Assembly: GCF_029544075.1 (NCBI RefSeq)
Contig: NZ_JAJQJH010000001.1
Span: forward strand, 558,001 to 622,000
From: Chromohalobacter canadensis
GTDB lineage: Bacteria; Pseudomonadota; Gammaproteobacteria; Pseudomonadales; Halomonadaceae
DNA: 64,000 nt
Reading direction: 5' to 3'
Shown here one piece after another: positions 46,873-55,055 of this stretch. Positions within the stretch are counted from its first letter, which is position 1. The number at the start of each line of letters is the position of its first letter. The position numbers and the translations under genes were made by a program. Below the pieces are notes generated by a model. The model was not told the origin of the DNA and did not search any database. It was given only the letters and a program-made list of their open reading frames with translations.

Positions 46873-47928
46873 ATGAAGACCATCAAGGGACCGGCTATCT
46901 TTCTCGCTCAGTTCGCGGGTGACGAGGCCCCTTTCAACCGCCTCGATACCATTGCTGCCTGGGCGGCGGGGCTGGGCTACACAGGCGTACAGATTCCCAG
47001 CTGGGATGCCCGTCTGATTGACTTAAAGCAAGCGGCAGAAAGCCAGGATTATTGTGATGAACTCAAGGGGACCCTGGCCGATAACGGGGTGGAATTGACC
47101 GAGCTCTCGACACACCTACAGGGGCAGCTCGTGGCGGTACACCCCGTTTATGACGAAGTCTTCGATGGCTTCGCAGTCCCCGAGGTGCGGGGCAATCCTT
47201 CTGCCCGCCAGGCCTGGGCGGTGGAGCAATTGCACTTGGCGGCCAAGGCTTCCCGAAATCTCGGGCTGACGGATCACGCCACCTTCTCTGGATCATTGGC
47301 CTGGCCGTTTCTCTATCCTTGGCCACAGCGGCCGGCTGGCCTGATCGAAACCGCCTTCGATGAATTGGCACGGCGCTGGCGTCCGATTCTGGATGCCTTT
47401 GACGAGGCAGGGGTAAACCTTTGCTACGAAATTCACCCAGGCGAAGACCTTCACGATGGCATCACATTCGAGATGTTTCTTGAGCGTGTCGACCACCATC
47501 CTCGCTGCCACATTCTTTATGACCCTAGCCATCTGATTCTGCAGCAGCTCGATTATCTGGGCTTTCTCGACGTCTATCGAGAGCGGATCAAGATGTTTCA
47601 CGTCAAGGACGCTGAATTCAATCCGAGCCCGAAGCAGGGGATCTATTCCGGCTATCAGTCCTGGACCGAGCGCGCGGGCCGGTTCCGCTCGCTTGGCGAC
47701 GGCCAGATAGACTTCAAGCGTATCTTCTCGTGGATGGCCGCCCACGACTATGACGGTTGGGCCGTGCTCGAGTGGGAGTGTTGCCTCAAACACCCGGAAG
47801 TTGGGGCGCGCGAGGGGGCTGCTTTTATCCGTGACCACATCATCGAGGTGACCGAGCGGGCCTTCGACGATTTCGCCGAGGCCGGCTCTGACCAGGCCGC
47901 TAACCGCCGCATACTCGGGCTAGATTGA
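46873..47928 (+). CDS. Sugar phosphate isomerase/epimerase family TIM-barrel protein
   Basis: Xylose-isomerase-like barrel of 351 aa with the metal ligands in NLCYEIHPGEDLHDG, HILYDPSHLILQ, KMFHVKDAEF and WAVLEWECC. Such enzymes move keto groups or epimerise cyclitols, keto sugars or their acids. The catalytic family is clear, the substrate is not. It lies between the sugar ABC genes and a Gfo/Idh/MocA dehydrogenase, suggesting oxidation at a ring carbon and then rearrangement of the imported sugar. Start ATG at 46873 behind AAGGAG. Confidence 0.87.
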   Translation: MKTIKGPAIFLAQFAGDEAPFNRLDTIAAWAAGLGYTGVQIPSWDARLIDLKQAAESQDYCDELKGTLADNGVELTELSTHLQGQLVAVHPVYDEVFDGFAVPEVRGNPSARQAWAVEQLHLAAKASRNLGLTDHATFSGSLAWPFLYPWPQRPAGLIETAFDELARRWRPILDAFDEAGVNLCYEIHPGEDLHDGITFEMFLERVDHHPRCHILYDPSHLILQQLDYLGFLDVYRERIKMFHVKDAEFNPSPKQGIYSGYQSWTERAGRFRSLGDGQIDFKRIFSWMAAHDYDGWAVLEWECCLKHPEVGAREGAAFIRDHIIEVTERAFDDFAEAGSDQAANRRILGLD

Positions 47929-47975
47929 ATCCAGCCGTCCATGGCAACGACAGACGGCACGACAAGGAGACGATT

Positions 47976-49139
47976 ATGAGCGACCACAACAGCGCCACGC
48001 GTCGGCTACGCCTGGGCATGGTCGGAGGCGGCGAAGGGGCCTTCATCGGTGGCGTGCATCGCATCGCGGCCCGGCTCGACGATCAATACCAGCTCGTGGC
48101 GGGCGCCTTTGCCTCCAACGCCGAGCGTAGCCAGGCCTCGGCGGTGGCGTTGCACGTATCGCCGGAGCGGGCCTACCCGGACTATCGCACCATGGCCATG
48201 GCCGAAAGCCAGCGCGAGGACGGCATCGATGTGGTGGCCATCGTGACACCCAATCATCTCCATTACGATGTGGCGAAAACCTTTCTCGAGGCGGGAATCG
48301 ACGTTATCTGCGACAAGCCGATGACCACTACCCTGGAAGATGCCCAAGCATTGGCCGAGCTGGTCGAGAGAAGCGGACGCTTTTTCGGCCTGACTCACAA
48401 CTATTCCGGTTACTCGCTGGTGCGTCAGGCTCGTGAAATGGTGGCGACCGGAGAACTGGGCGATATCCGCGTGGTTCAGGTGGAATACCCCCAGGACTGG
48501 CTTTCCACGCCCCTGGAAGAGAGCGGCGTTAAACAGGCCGAGTGGCGTACCGACCCCAAACGCAGTGGGCCGGCCGGCTGTCTGGGCGATATCGGTACCC
48601 ATGCCTACCATCTAGCCCGCTTCGTCACGGGGCTAGAGCTCGAATCGTTGGCGGCCGATCTTCACGCCTTCGTCGAAGGGCGGGTCCTCGATGACAACGT
48701 GCACATGATGATGAGGTTCAAGGGCGGCGCGCGGGGCATGCTGTGGTCGAGCCAAGTGGCTCCGGGCAACGAGAACGGCTTGAAACTTCGTGTCTATGGC
48801 AGTCATGGCGGACTCGAATGGCGACAGGAAGAGCCTAACCGACTTATTCATTCGCCTTTGGGCGAGCCTTCACGGATTCTCACGCGCAATGGCCCCGGCC
48901 TGGGAGCGGCGGCGCTGGCGGCTGCACGCATTCCGCCGGGACACCCCGAAGGCTATCTCGAGGCCTTCGCACAGCTCTACAGTGATTTTGCCGAACAGAT
49001 CCGGGCGCGACGCGAAGGGCACGAAGCTCAGATCTTGGCACAAGGCACGCCCAACGTTACGGATGGAGTCGATGGCCTCAGGTTCATCTCTCTAGCACTG
49101 GCTTCATCGAAACAGGGAGGCGCTTGGGTCGGACTCTAG
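47976..49139 (+). CDS. Gfo/Idh/MocA-family NAD(P)-dependent dehydrogenase
   Basis: A 387-aa oxidoreductase. N-terminal Rossmann motif [17 protein letters not shown], then [20 protein letters not shown] and [15 protein letters not shown] with the catalytic Lys of the EKP-type motif (here DKP). [16 protein letters not shown] supplies the active-site D and H. Likely oxidises the imported sugar or cyclitol. Start ATG at 47976 follows AAGGAGA. It is the last gene of the operon; no regulator or sugar kinase accompanies it. Confidence 0.9.
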   Translation: MSDHNSATRRLRLGMVGGGEGAFIGGVHRIAARLDDQYQLVAGAFASNAERSQASAVALHVSPERAYPDYRTMAMAESQREDGIDVVAIVTPNHLHYDVAKTFLEAGIDVICDKPMTTTLEDAQALAELVERSGRFFGLTHNYSGYSLVRQAREMVATGELGDIRVVQVEYPQDWLSTPLEESGVKQAEWRTDPKRSGPAGCLGDIGTHAYHLARFVTGLELESLAADLHAFVEGRVLDDNVHMMMRFKGGARGMLWSSQVAPGNENGLKLRVYGSHGGLEWRQEEPNRLIHSPLGEPSRILTRNGPGLGAAALAAARIPPGHPEGYLEAFAQLYSDFAEQIRARREGHEAQILAQGTPNVTDGVDGLRFISLALASSKQGGAWVGL

Positions 49140-49345
49140 GGGCCTGTTGGGCTTGACGTTGATCATATGTAAGTGGGGGGCGATAGAGTTTTATGTTTTT
49201 AGGTAAGTTTTTGATTTATATTGTAAAAATAGGCATGAAGGTCGCTTATGCCAAGTGATATAGCATGAAGCCTTATTAGCTGCTCTGGAGCGACCCGAAT
49301 CATGACAGCGCGAGAGGGCTGGCCGCTTACGGCCAGAAGAAGACA

Positions 49346-49555
49346 TTATTGCCGGTTCACCCATGTCTTGGGGAAGGAAAATTTGTTTTCCCAGCCCCAA
49401 GGCGTGGTGGAAAACAAACCTTCGTTTTCTTTGCATAATGCTTCAACCTGAAAGCCATGCCAAGGTACACCACGGCGTTCAGCAAAGGAGGCGGGAGAGC
49501 GTATATGTGTGGTCGAACATGAAAGTCGAAGGCGCAAGAGAAGTCGCGTAATCAA
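49346..49555 (-). CDS. Small hypothetical protein, possibly coupled to the secreted protein gene
   Basis: A 69-aa frame starting at the TTG at 49555, only 8 nt past the stop of the upstream gene, with AGAGGA overlapping that stop. The C-terminal half (HGFQVEALCKENEGLFSTTP, then WGWENKFSFPKTWVNRQ) looks protein-like. The basic first 20 residues do not form a clear signal. No family recognised. The region to 49140 is AT-rich and holds only a weak hairpin at 49319-49336. Confidence 0.33.
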   Translation of the reverse strand: MITRLLLRLRLSCSTTHIRSPASFAERRGVPWHGFQVEALCKENEGLFSTTPWGWENKFSFPKTWVNRQ

Positions 49556-49563
49556 TGTTTCCT

Positions 49564-50046
49564 CTAGCAGCGCCTAAGAATCTTTCTTAAGTGTTCCGCT
49601 GTCCCCTCGAGGCTGAACCGATAGACTGTACCTGTTCTGTTTAGCCTCATATTCAGCTGGCTCGACTCAGCAGACTCCTCAATGAAAGCTCTCGGATCGC
49701 CTTGATACCAGCTGCTTTTGTACTTCGCTATTTTCATAGCCCAATAGGTTGTGGCTGCTTCGGGAGCCTCTTCAAATTTGTGAGTTGTTGAGATATTCAT
49801 CTGATCTTTACGGGCTTCGTCAGGGTACATGACATCTTCAGTGGCGAGTTGTACGTTTAGCCCCGTAGCAGGATTACACGACAAAATCAGCACAGCTGGA
49901 GAGGTGTCCGTGGTTCCCACCCGAAGGCTGGAAACTATCTCGTTACTGAAGTCATCACCTTTCTCTTGGAATTCCACGTCAGCATATGCAGCTGAGCCAA
50001 ATGCGAGGTTAATACTTGAGATAAGTGCAATGAGATGACGCGTCAT
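49564..50046 (-). CDS. Secreted protein of unknown function
   Basis: A 160-aa protein with a clear signal peptide (MTRHLIALISS... cleaved after AAYA, about residue 22). AAGGAGG precedes the ATG at 50046. The mature part contains VLILSCNPATGLNVQLATE and ends LEGTAEHLRKILRRC, so two cysteines could form a disulfide. The general layout (central CxxxxGL stretch, C-terminal Cys) faintly recalls the VasI/TagO type of small periplasmic proteins, but I would not assign it. It lies in the accessory region. Confidence 0.6.
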   Translation of the reverse strand: MTRHLIALISSINLAFGSAAYADVEFQEKGDDFSNEIVSSLRVGTTDTSPAVLILSCNPATGLNVQLATEDVMYPDEARKDQMNISTTHKFEEAPEAATTYWAMKIAKYKSSWYQGDPRAFIEESAESSQLNMRLNRTGTVYRFSLEGTAEHLRKILRRC

Positions 50047-50296
50047 TATACCTCCTTGTATGCCAGAATCTGTCAATTTATCTGACGTAGGTTGTTGATT
50101 TACATTATAAATCAGTTCCGGTGCGAGCGATTTCTAGCGAGAGTCCTTGGGAGAAGGAGTACCCTGCCCAGCTTCACATGAAACCCGGACAGTGCGTAGC
50201 CGCACATGACCGTGAAGTGAATCAACTAGTAGAGTTCAGAATTCGTCCTTTGCTGTACGTAGATAGGTTTACGGAACTTTTTACGGAAAACCACCG

Positions 50297-50326
50297 AAAA
50301 ACGCCGCTCTAGAGAGCAGGGCGGCG
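50297..50326 (-). terminator. Probable terminator for the phage-like gene pair
   Basis: Read on the minus strand, CGCCGC and GCGGCG form a 6-bp stem around a 13-nt loop, followed by TTTTT. It lies 60 bp past the small membrane-protein gene. The remainder of the gap 50047-50385 shows no gene. Confidence 0.6.
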
Positions 50327-50385
50327 CGCGTAAAAAATACGACCGTTTTATATACCTGCTGGTAACGGCCAGATCTCCCCGTTTA

Positions 50386-50628
50386 CTAAAGAAAGACTGC
50401 AACTGCTTGAATGAAGAAGCTTCCACATAGAAATGCAAGGCCGATCCGTTGAAACCGGATGCGGTTAGCATTTTTTACCTTGATATCCTCGTTGCGCTTG
50501 TTCACCTTCTCGCTTCCAAAAAAACCCCCTATGAACGGCTGCAGGGCATAGCTTGCAAGGAACAGAATGACAGTGCCGATAGTGCCCAGGATGGCCGACA
50601 CGAGCCCGGCTATTTGTACGTGCGTCAT
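50386..50628 (-). CDS. Small two-helix membrane protein
   Basis: An 80-aa product with hydrophobic helices at about 7-32 and 60-80, separated by a charged loop (GSEKVNKRNEDIKVKNANR). Its start overlaps the stop of the upstream phage-like gene by 4 nt, so it is co-translated. No family was recognised. A phage-borne holin-like or superinfection protein is conceivable from size and context, but unproven. Confidence 0.55.
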   Translation of the reverse strand: MTHVQIAGLVSAILGTIGTVILFLASYALQPFIGGFFGSEKVNKRNEDIKVKNANRIRFQRIGLAFLCGSFFIQAVAVFL

Positions 50629-51212
50629 TCCACCAGTCCTCTCGGCTTTCCACCGTCATAGCCGTCAAGCCCTGGGATCATGGGCTTTGAGATGCACTTG
50701 CAGCCGTCCTGGCGCCCCGGCCATGTCCACTCGCTATTCAGGAACATGCCTCTGCTGATCAGATAAGGCTTTCCGTCGGCCGCCTTATGCGCCGCGTCCT
50801 GTTCCTCGCCGCCAGGTAGATTAGGGTGCAGTCGGCATGGTGCACCGGAATAGCACCACGTCGCATATTTGATCCCAAGCTTCGTTTGTTGCTCAGCGTT
50901 CATGATCGCCTTGGTTTTTAAGTTCAGTGATCGCGAAATATCAGCGGCTCGCCCTTTGGTCATGCCATCAATGCCCATCAAGGCGGCGGAGATGATGTGG
51001 AGTGCGCCACCTGCCGAGATCGCTCGGAGCGCCGCCTGATAGATCGCCTCGAAATCGTCAGCATCCACTTCAGGAAGCAGCCGGATGTTTTCCTTCAGGT
51101 CGACCAACACGGCATCGGTCATCCTCGCAGAATCGAACTTGACGGTCGGGACGCGACTAGCAAGGTGTTCAGGTGCATGTGATTTATGGTCTCTCTTGCT
51201 CCATCCAAACAT
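50625..51212 (-). CDS. Phage head-morphogenesis-like (minor head/gpF C-terminal) protein, orphan
   Basis: A 195-aa protein. The segment KGRAADISRSLNLKTKAIMN, then LGIKYATWCYSGAPCRLHP and the Cys-rich end GRQDGCKCISKPMIPG, match the usual arrangement of phage minor head proteins of the Mu gpF/SPP1 gp7 group. In those proteins a SR..N and a late W..C.C motif are conserved. Typical members are longer, so this is a shortened or specialised form. No terminase, portal or capsid genes flank it. Suggests a prophage remnant. Confidence 0.55.
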   Translation of the reverse strand: MFGWSKRDHKSHAPEHLASRVPTVKFDSARMTDAVLVDLKENIRLLPEVDADDFEAIYQAALRAISAGGALHIISAALMGIDGMTKGRAADISRSLNLKTKAIMNAEQQTKLGIKYATWCYSGAPCRLHPNLPGGEEQDAAHKAADGKPYLISRGMFLNSEWTWPGRQDGCKCISKPMIPGLDGYDGGKPRGLVE

Positions 51213-51868
51213 AATTGCCCTGTGTGTTGCTTCTGGGTAGTCCGAGCTTAGTGTTTCTTTGCCTGACGTAGAATTACCGCTTTGGGTCGGAAACGGTCAT
51301 CTTTTTCAAAGCTTGCCGGAAAACACTTCCGCATCGAATTGCCGCATCCCATTTCATTGCTTTATACAGACCCTCGCTTCTTATGTCGGGTGGCAGCAAA
51401 ATGCATTATTCCGCATCATTTTTCAGGCCCTTCAACTTTCCCGTAGCCCTGCAACGGCGGGCCCTGGCACCTTCCCCAACGCTGTATCAAAACCGACCCC
51501 TTTAGCGCGCAAGCAGGACGGGGAGTCGACAGCGCGCCGTCGCCGAAGGTCGCAGCCGAGGTCGTTCCGGCTCCAGGAGAGGCCACAGCCACCCCAATTG
51601 ATACATTCGAGTAACACTCTGGCCTATACAGGCTTAGTCAGGAATGCCTAATTCGTCTATCGGCCTGGGTGTGGTCGGGCTTGAACGTTACCTGGACTGA
51701 TCGACTGATTTTGAGTGGTTGGCTTGATCACTCGGCGGATGCTTGCCGCTATGCTGGTTGATAGATGAATTGCTACGGGCATTGGGTAGGAATCGAGTGC
51801 AGCGAATCGGTTGGTGGTCTAATGCAGGTTCGAGAGGCTTCGTTCTCCTAACAATCAGGGGGTGACAC
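51213..51868. other. Gene-poor accessory stretch
   Basis: No convincing gene. One plus-strand frame (51259-51651) has no ribosome binding site and unlikely composition. The stretch holds one copy of the ~48-bp repeat (51492-51540). Base composition alternates between AT-rich and GC-rich patches. Confidence 0.5.
51492..51540 (+). repeat. Dispersed ~48-bp repeat, copy 1
   Basis: Starts ACCGACCC and ends GTCGACAGCGCGCCGT. A second copy, about 85% identical by eye with one indel, is at 54153-54200 in the same orientation. Could be the end of a lost insertion sequence or a boundary repeat of the accessory segment. Confidence 0.6.
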
Positions 51869-52225
51869 ATGAACAATTTTTGGGCGCTGGGCGTTGTTAT
51901 CGTGGCCATGGCGACTCCCTTCGTCTCGGCAACTGCCAGCGCCGCTGACTTCGAGTGCAGTCGGGATGGCATCCGGTCATCAATGATTGAGAAGCGGGGC
52001 TCTTTCCTTGCGTTTCTAAAGGGTGTCGAGGATCCACAATCGGTTCTCGAAGAGTTTCAGAACGAGTTCAAGGAACTTCAGGAGCGAGATGATTACGAGA
52101 GCACCTACGCGGAGCTAGAAAGCCTGGACGAGAACCCCGATCAGCAGCCATCACCTGAGCTCTGTGAAAGGGTTCAGGAGTCCGGCAAGGTCGTTGATAG
52201 CTTCATCAACTCCCACTCTGATTAA
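51869..52225 (+). CDS. Small secreted acidic protein
   Basis: A 118-aa protein with a signal peptide cleaved near TASAA-D (about residue 26). The mature part is acidic and helical (VLEEFQNEFKELQERDDYES), with two cysteines, one just after the signal and one near the C-terminus (ELCERVQESG). AGGGGGTGA precedes the ATG. No family recognised. It is one of the few frames of this region with good ribosome binding site and secretion features. Confidence 0.6.
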   Translation: MNNFWALGVVIVAMATPFVSATASAADFECSRDGIRSSMIEKRGSFLAFLKGVEDPQSVLEEFQNEFKELQERDDYESTYAELESLDENPDQQPSPELCERVQESGKVVDSFINSHSD

Positions 52226-52280
52226 TCCTTGTCAGAAAGCGCCTGGCGCAAAGCCGGGCGAAGTCCGCAGGGAACCAACG

Positions 52281-52411
52281 CGATGCGTTTCCGCATCGGC
52301 AAAAGAGGGGACCTGATGGGAATCGGTGTGATACGTCCGGGGGCGTATTGCCCTCACGCCCCGTCCTCTTTTCCGAGGCCCAGCAGTGTTGCCGTAACCG
52401 CTGCTGGGGCC
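52281..52411. other. Cluster of consecutive inverted repeats, candidate structured RNA
   Basis: Three structures follow one another: GATGCG-tttc-CGCATC (52282-52297); an outer AAAAGAGG/CCTCTTTT pair (52301-52308 with 52365-52372) enclosing GGGGCGT/ACGCCCC (52340-52346 with 52356-52362); and GGCCCAGCAG/CTGCTGGGGCC (52377-52386 with 52401-52411). There is no good reading frame. Neither strand ends in a T-run. Type and strand unknown. Confidence 0.45.
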
Positions 52412-52447
52412 GGTCGGGATCCGCATTGTTAAAGAAGCGAGTACAGG

Positions 52448-52591
52448 TCAAACGGCGTGGATCTCGATGCCGGGGCAGGCCGCGGCAATCATGCCTCCAG
52501 CGCCGTGGCTGATGACATTTTCCCATCGCTTGGCGGCTCGGCCAATTAGTCCGAGGTTGCGCCTTTTGGGGGGAGCGTCTTGGTATCGCAT
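52448..52591 (-). CDS. Possible 47-aa protein in the accessory region
   Basis: A minus-strand frame beginning MRYQDAPPKRRNLGLIGRA and ending MIAAACPGIEIHAV. Its composition is protein-like and distinct from neighbouring frames. An overlapping frame in another register starts at 52646 (MRKRLIKVGRRCVYFYSG) with GGAGG 9 nt upstream, so the two could be parts of one broken gene. No family recognised. Confidence 0.3.
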   Translation of the reverse strand: MRYQDAPPKRRNLGLIGRAAKRWENVISHGAGGMIAAACPGIEIHAV

Positions 52592-52692
52592 CTCCGCTGT
52601 AGAAGTACACGCAGCGCCTCCCTACCTTGATTAGCCGTTTACGCATGCTGGCGGTCCTCCATCCGTAGTTGCCCTTGGTGTACCACGAGAGC

Positions 52693-53180
52693 CTAGTTGT
52701 AGCGCTCGGCAATTTGGCGACAGGTGCGCAGGCCAGTGGCGCAGCGCGAGCGCTTGCTACCGCGCGGGGTCTGGATGGCGGTCAGGCGGTTAATGCCACC
52801 CTCAATCACGCTGGCGATCTTGCGGCGTACCATCCGGTTTATGCTGACGATGCGGGGGTGGCGGATGCGCTGCATGTGCATGTCCGGCGTGTGTGCGCTG
52901 CTTGCGATGGCGAGCATCCGCGGAGCGCCCCAGCCACGCTTGAAGGCCTCCGCAAGAGCCGCGCTTGCCCTGGCGGCGTTCAGCCAGAAGTAGAGGGATT
53001 CAGCAGTGCTTTGATCGTGGCGAGTGAGACGCCTCGTAACCTGGCGATCTCTTTTTGAGTCATGCCGGCGGCCAGGCCTGCGATAATCTGAGCCTGCCAT
53101 GCTGTGGGTAGACCTTGGTCCTGACGCTCGACGCGGCAGTGATAGCCTGTGAACTCGATGGCTTCTTTCGCTTTTGTACC
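52693..53180 (-). pseudogene. LuxR-type helix-turn-helix regulator disrupted by a frameshift
   Basis: From MGTKAKEAIEFTGYHCRVER the frame runs through a LuxR/GerE-like helix-turn-helix (IIAGLAAGMTQKEIARLRGV, SLATIK) and stops early. In the next register protein-like sequence resumes without a gap: STAESLYFWLNAARASAALA, then HTPDMHMQRIRHP, to the stop at 52693. Restoring one A in an A-run near 53012 would join them into a protein of about 162 aa. The upstream ATG at 53222 is an alternative start. Likely phage or plasmid-borne. Confidence 0.65.
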
Positions 53181-53250
53181 CATGGATTCATCCCATCTGT
53201 CATTGTGCGATGGGCAAAACATGAACCAATGTTTATGTTTTTAAATAGGT

Positions 53251-53284
53251 AAAAAACCCGCCACGGTAGGCGGGTTCGTTTTTT
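53251..53284. terminator. Hairpin terminator in the accessory region
   Basis: AACCCGCC and GGCGGGTT (53255-53262 and 53269-53276) with A-run and T-run on either side. On the minus strand it ends transcription from the 56-codon frame just upstream; on the plus strand it also has TTTTTT. Confidence 0.75.
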
Positions 53285-53290
53285 GGCGGG

Positions 53291-53461
53291 TTAGAGGCTC
53301 AAATCCCCTTGTTCGCCTTTTGGTGGTGGCCGGCGCTTGGGGGTGAATGACTGCAACTCTTTCCACTCTTGGAGAGTGCGGCCCGCATCGCTTGCGACTC
53401 GCGCTCGTTCTTCCGGCGGGTAGCTGAGAAGAGGGCGCCGCAACCTATATTTGCTGCTCAT
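53291..53461 (-). CDS. Possible 56-aa basic protein
   Basis: A minus-strand frame beginning MSSKYRLRRPLLSYPPEERA and containing AGRTLQEWKELQSF, ending QGDLSL. GGTGA stands about 5 nt before the ATG. The pattern of short basic start and amphipathic helix recalls small phage or plasmid regulators, but no family was recognised. A hairpin terminator follows 7 bp after its stop. Confidence 0.4.
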   Translation of the reverse strand: MSSKYRLRRPLLSYPPEERARVASDAGRTLQEWKELQSFTPKRRPPPKGEQGDLSL

Positions 53462-54392
53462 TGGTAATCACCGTGATTGGCGGTGAGACCTTGAAATGGC
53501 GGGGCTGGCGGTATGTGACATCACGTTGGTGAAACGAACAAGGGTGTAACTGCCCCCTATTTTGACATTTACACGCAGCGTGTTTGGCACTAAATTACAC
53601 CACACAGGTTGTAGAGTGCTCATCTGTGAAAGCGGCGTTGCAGCGCCATTTTGCTTTCAAATCAGATATTTACTACTTGCCCACCACTCAAGGTCTCAGT
53701 GGTTTCAAAGGCTCTCCCTCGGGAGGGCCTTTTCTCTTTGAGCCTACTACCTGCGATACACAATATATACCACTCGTACAGACTCAAGGCACAAGATAGG
53801 GGTGTTTGAGGTGGTGCGCAAGTGTATAACTTGTGGATAATCTGTGGCTTATATGGGGCTCTTCCGGTCGATCACTTTGTTTCTGCAACTTTCTTGAAGG
53901 CCTCTGGGCATCCTTTGGGCGCCCTTTTTCATAGCTTGAGACAGCGGATCCCCCGCTGCAAAAGCTGGACCAGTATTCCAATGTGTTCTCGCGATGTCCA
54001 TTTGGTGCCCAATGCAGCGCACGATATTGGCGGGCTGGCCTAGAGGCAAGGAGAAATGCGTCAGTGGCGGGCCTGGCGATGTCGCCCCATCAAGGTGGCT
54101 GCGTGTGCCCAGCAGTAGTGCGGCTTGGAGCCTGCTTCATGTATGCAAAATAACCGACCCATTTAGAGCGCAGGGGGGCGGGGTGTCGACAGCGCGCCGT
54201 GGGGCAGCGGGGCCTAGCATTGCTGGCTGGTGGCCATAGTGGGCGATCCCAAGCGGTGAAGGCCTAGAGGTGTCGTGCTGGCTCCTCAGCAACGACGAGA
54301 CAAATCACGTCTCGCTAAGATAAGCTTGAACGAGTCATCAAGGATGACGCCCCCAATTTGATGCCATCACGCCTATATGAGGACTCGCCACA
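53462..54392. other. Gene-poor accessory stretch with hairpin, DnaA-box-like sites and repeat copy
   Basis: No convincing gene. Contents: a 13-bp palindrome ACACGCaGCGTGT at 53571-53583; a terminator-like hairpin GGCTCTCCC...GGGAGGGCC at 53715-53734 followed by TTTT; a perfect DnaA-box sequence TGTGGATAA (53832-53840) with a one-mismatch neighbour at 53821-53829; and repeat copy 2 at 54153-54200. Confidence 0.5.
54153..54200 (+). repeat. Dispersed ~48-bp repeat, copy 2
   Basis: Direct copy of 51492-51540. Shared core blocks are ACCGACCC, TTTAG, GCGCA and GTCGACAGCGCGCCGT; differences concentrate between them. Lies near the right edge of the accessory stretch. Confidence 0.6.
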
Positions 54393-55031
54393 ATGGACCT
54401 TGCCGTTTGGATGACCTACCTAGGTGTCATCACCGCACTCATTCTGTTTCCGGGTCCTGTCGCTTTGCTTTGTATGCACCATGGGCTGCGTCACGGCCGG
54501 GGACGCGCCTTGGCGACGGTGGTGGGGGGCGCTATGGCATCGCTTGCCTTGATGGCGCTGTCTTCCCTGGGGTTGGGGGCGATCCTCACGACGTCGGAAA
54601 CCGCCTTCATGGTCCTGAAGGTAGTCGGGGCAGCCTATCTGGTTTATCTGGGCGTGCAGGCATGGCGTTCGCCATCCAAGCCGATGGCTGACCCGGCGTT
54701 GGAGCACGGTGTCATGCCGGCGGACACTCGCTCCAGGTTCTGGCTGTTCGGCAGGGGCTTTTCCGTGGGGATCAGCAATCCCAAGGATCTACTGTTCTTC
54801 GGCGCGCTCTTTCCCAACTTCATTGACCTGGGCCAGCCGCAATGGCCGCAGTTCACGATTCTGGCAATGACATGGCTCGTGGTCGACTTGGCGACGATGA
54901 CCACCTACGCCTCGGTGGGCTCAATGATAAGCCGCTGGTTCGGCACGTCGCGTCGTGTGCGTCTATTCAACCGCACCACCGGCGGACTTTTCATGGCGGC
55001 GGGTGGTGCCCTGGCCACCTCACACCGCTAA
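54393..55031 (+). CDS. LysE/RhtB-family amino-acid exporter
   Basis: Six-helix membrane protein of 212 aa. Family pattern: ALILFPGPVALLCMHHGLRH near the N-terminus (the GPgP...G block), then VLKVVGAAYLVYLGVQAWRS and GFSVGISNPKDLLFFGALFP. It should export an amino acid or derivative by proton exchange; the substrate cannot be told. AGGA precedes the ATG. It marks the return to ordinary chromosomal genes. The next gene starts 25 bp later. Confidence 0.88.
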   Translation: MDLAVWMTYLGVITALILFPGPVALLCMHHGLRHGRGRALATVVGGAMASLALMALSSLGLGAILTTSETAFMVLKVVGAAYLVYLGVQAWRSPSKPMADPALEHGVMPADTRSRFWLFGRGFSVGISNPKDLLFFGALFPNFIDLGQPQWPQFTILAMTWLVVDLATMTTYASVGSMISRWFGTSRRVRLFNRTTGGLFMAAGGALATSHR

Positions 55032-55055
55032 GGCTTCACTGAGAGCAGGAACCGC

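Noticed and set aside
49319-49336. CTGGCCG/CGGCCAG hairpin as a terminator
   Set aside because: The stem is perfect but lacks a T-run on both strands.
51259-51651. A 130-codon plus-strand frame
   Set aside because: No ribosome binding site, unlikely amino-acid composition, and it reads through the dispersed repeat.
53584-53799. A 71-codon plus-strand frame
   Set aside because: It runs through a palindrome and a terminator-like hairpin and has no convincing start signal.
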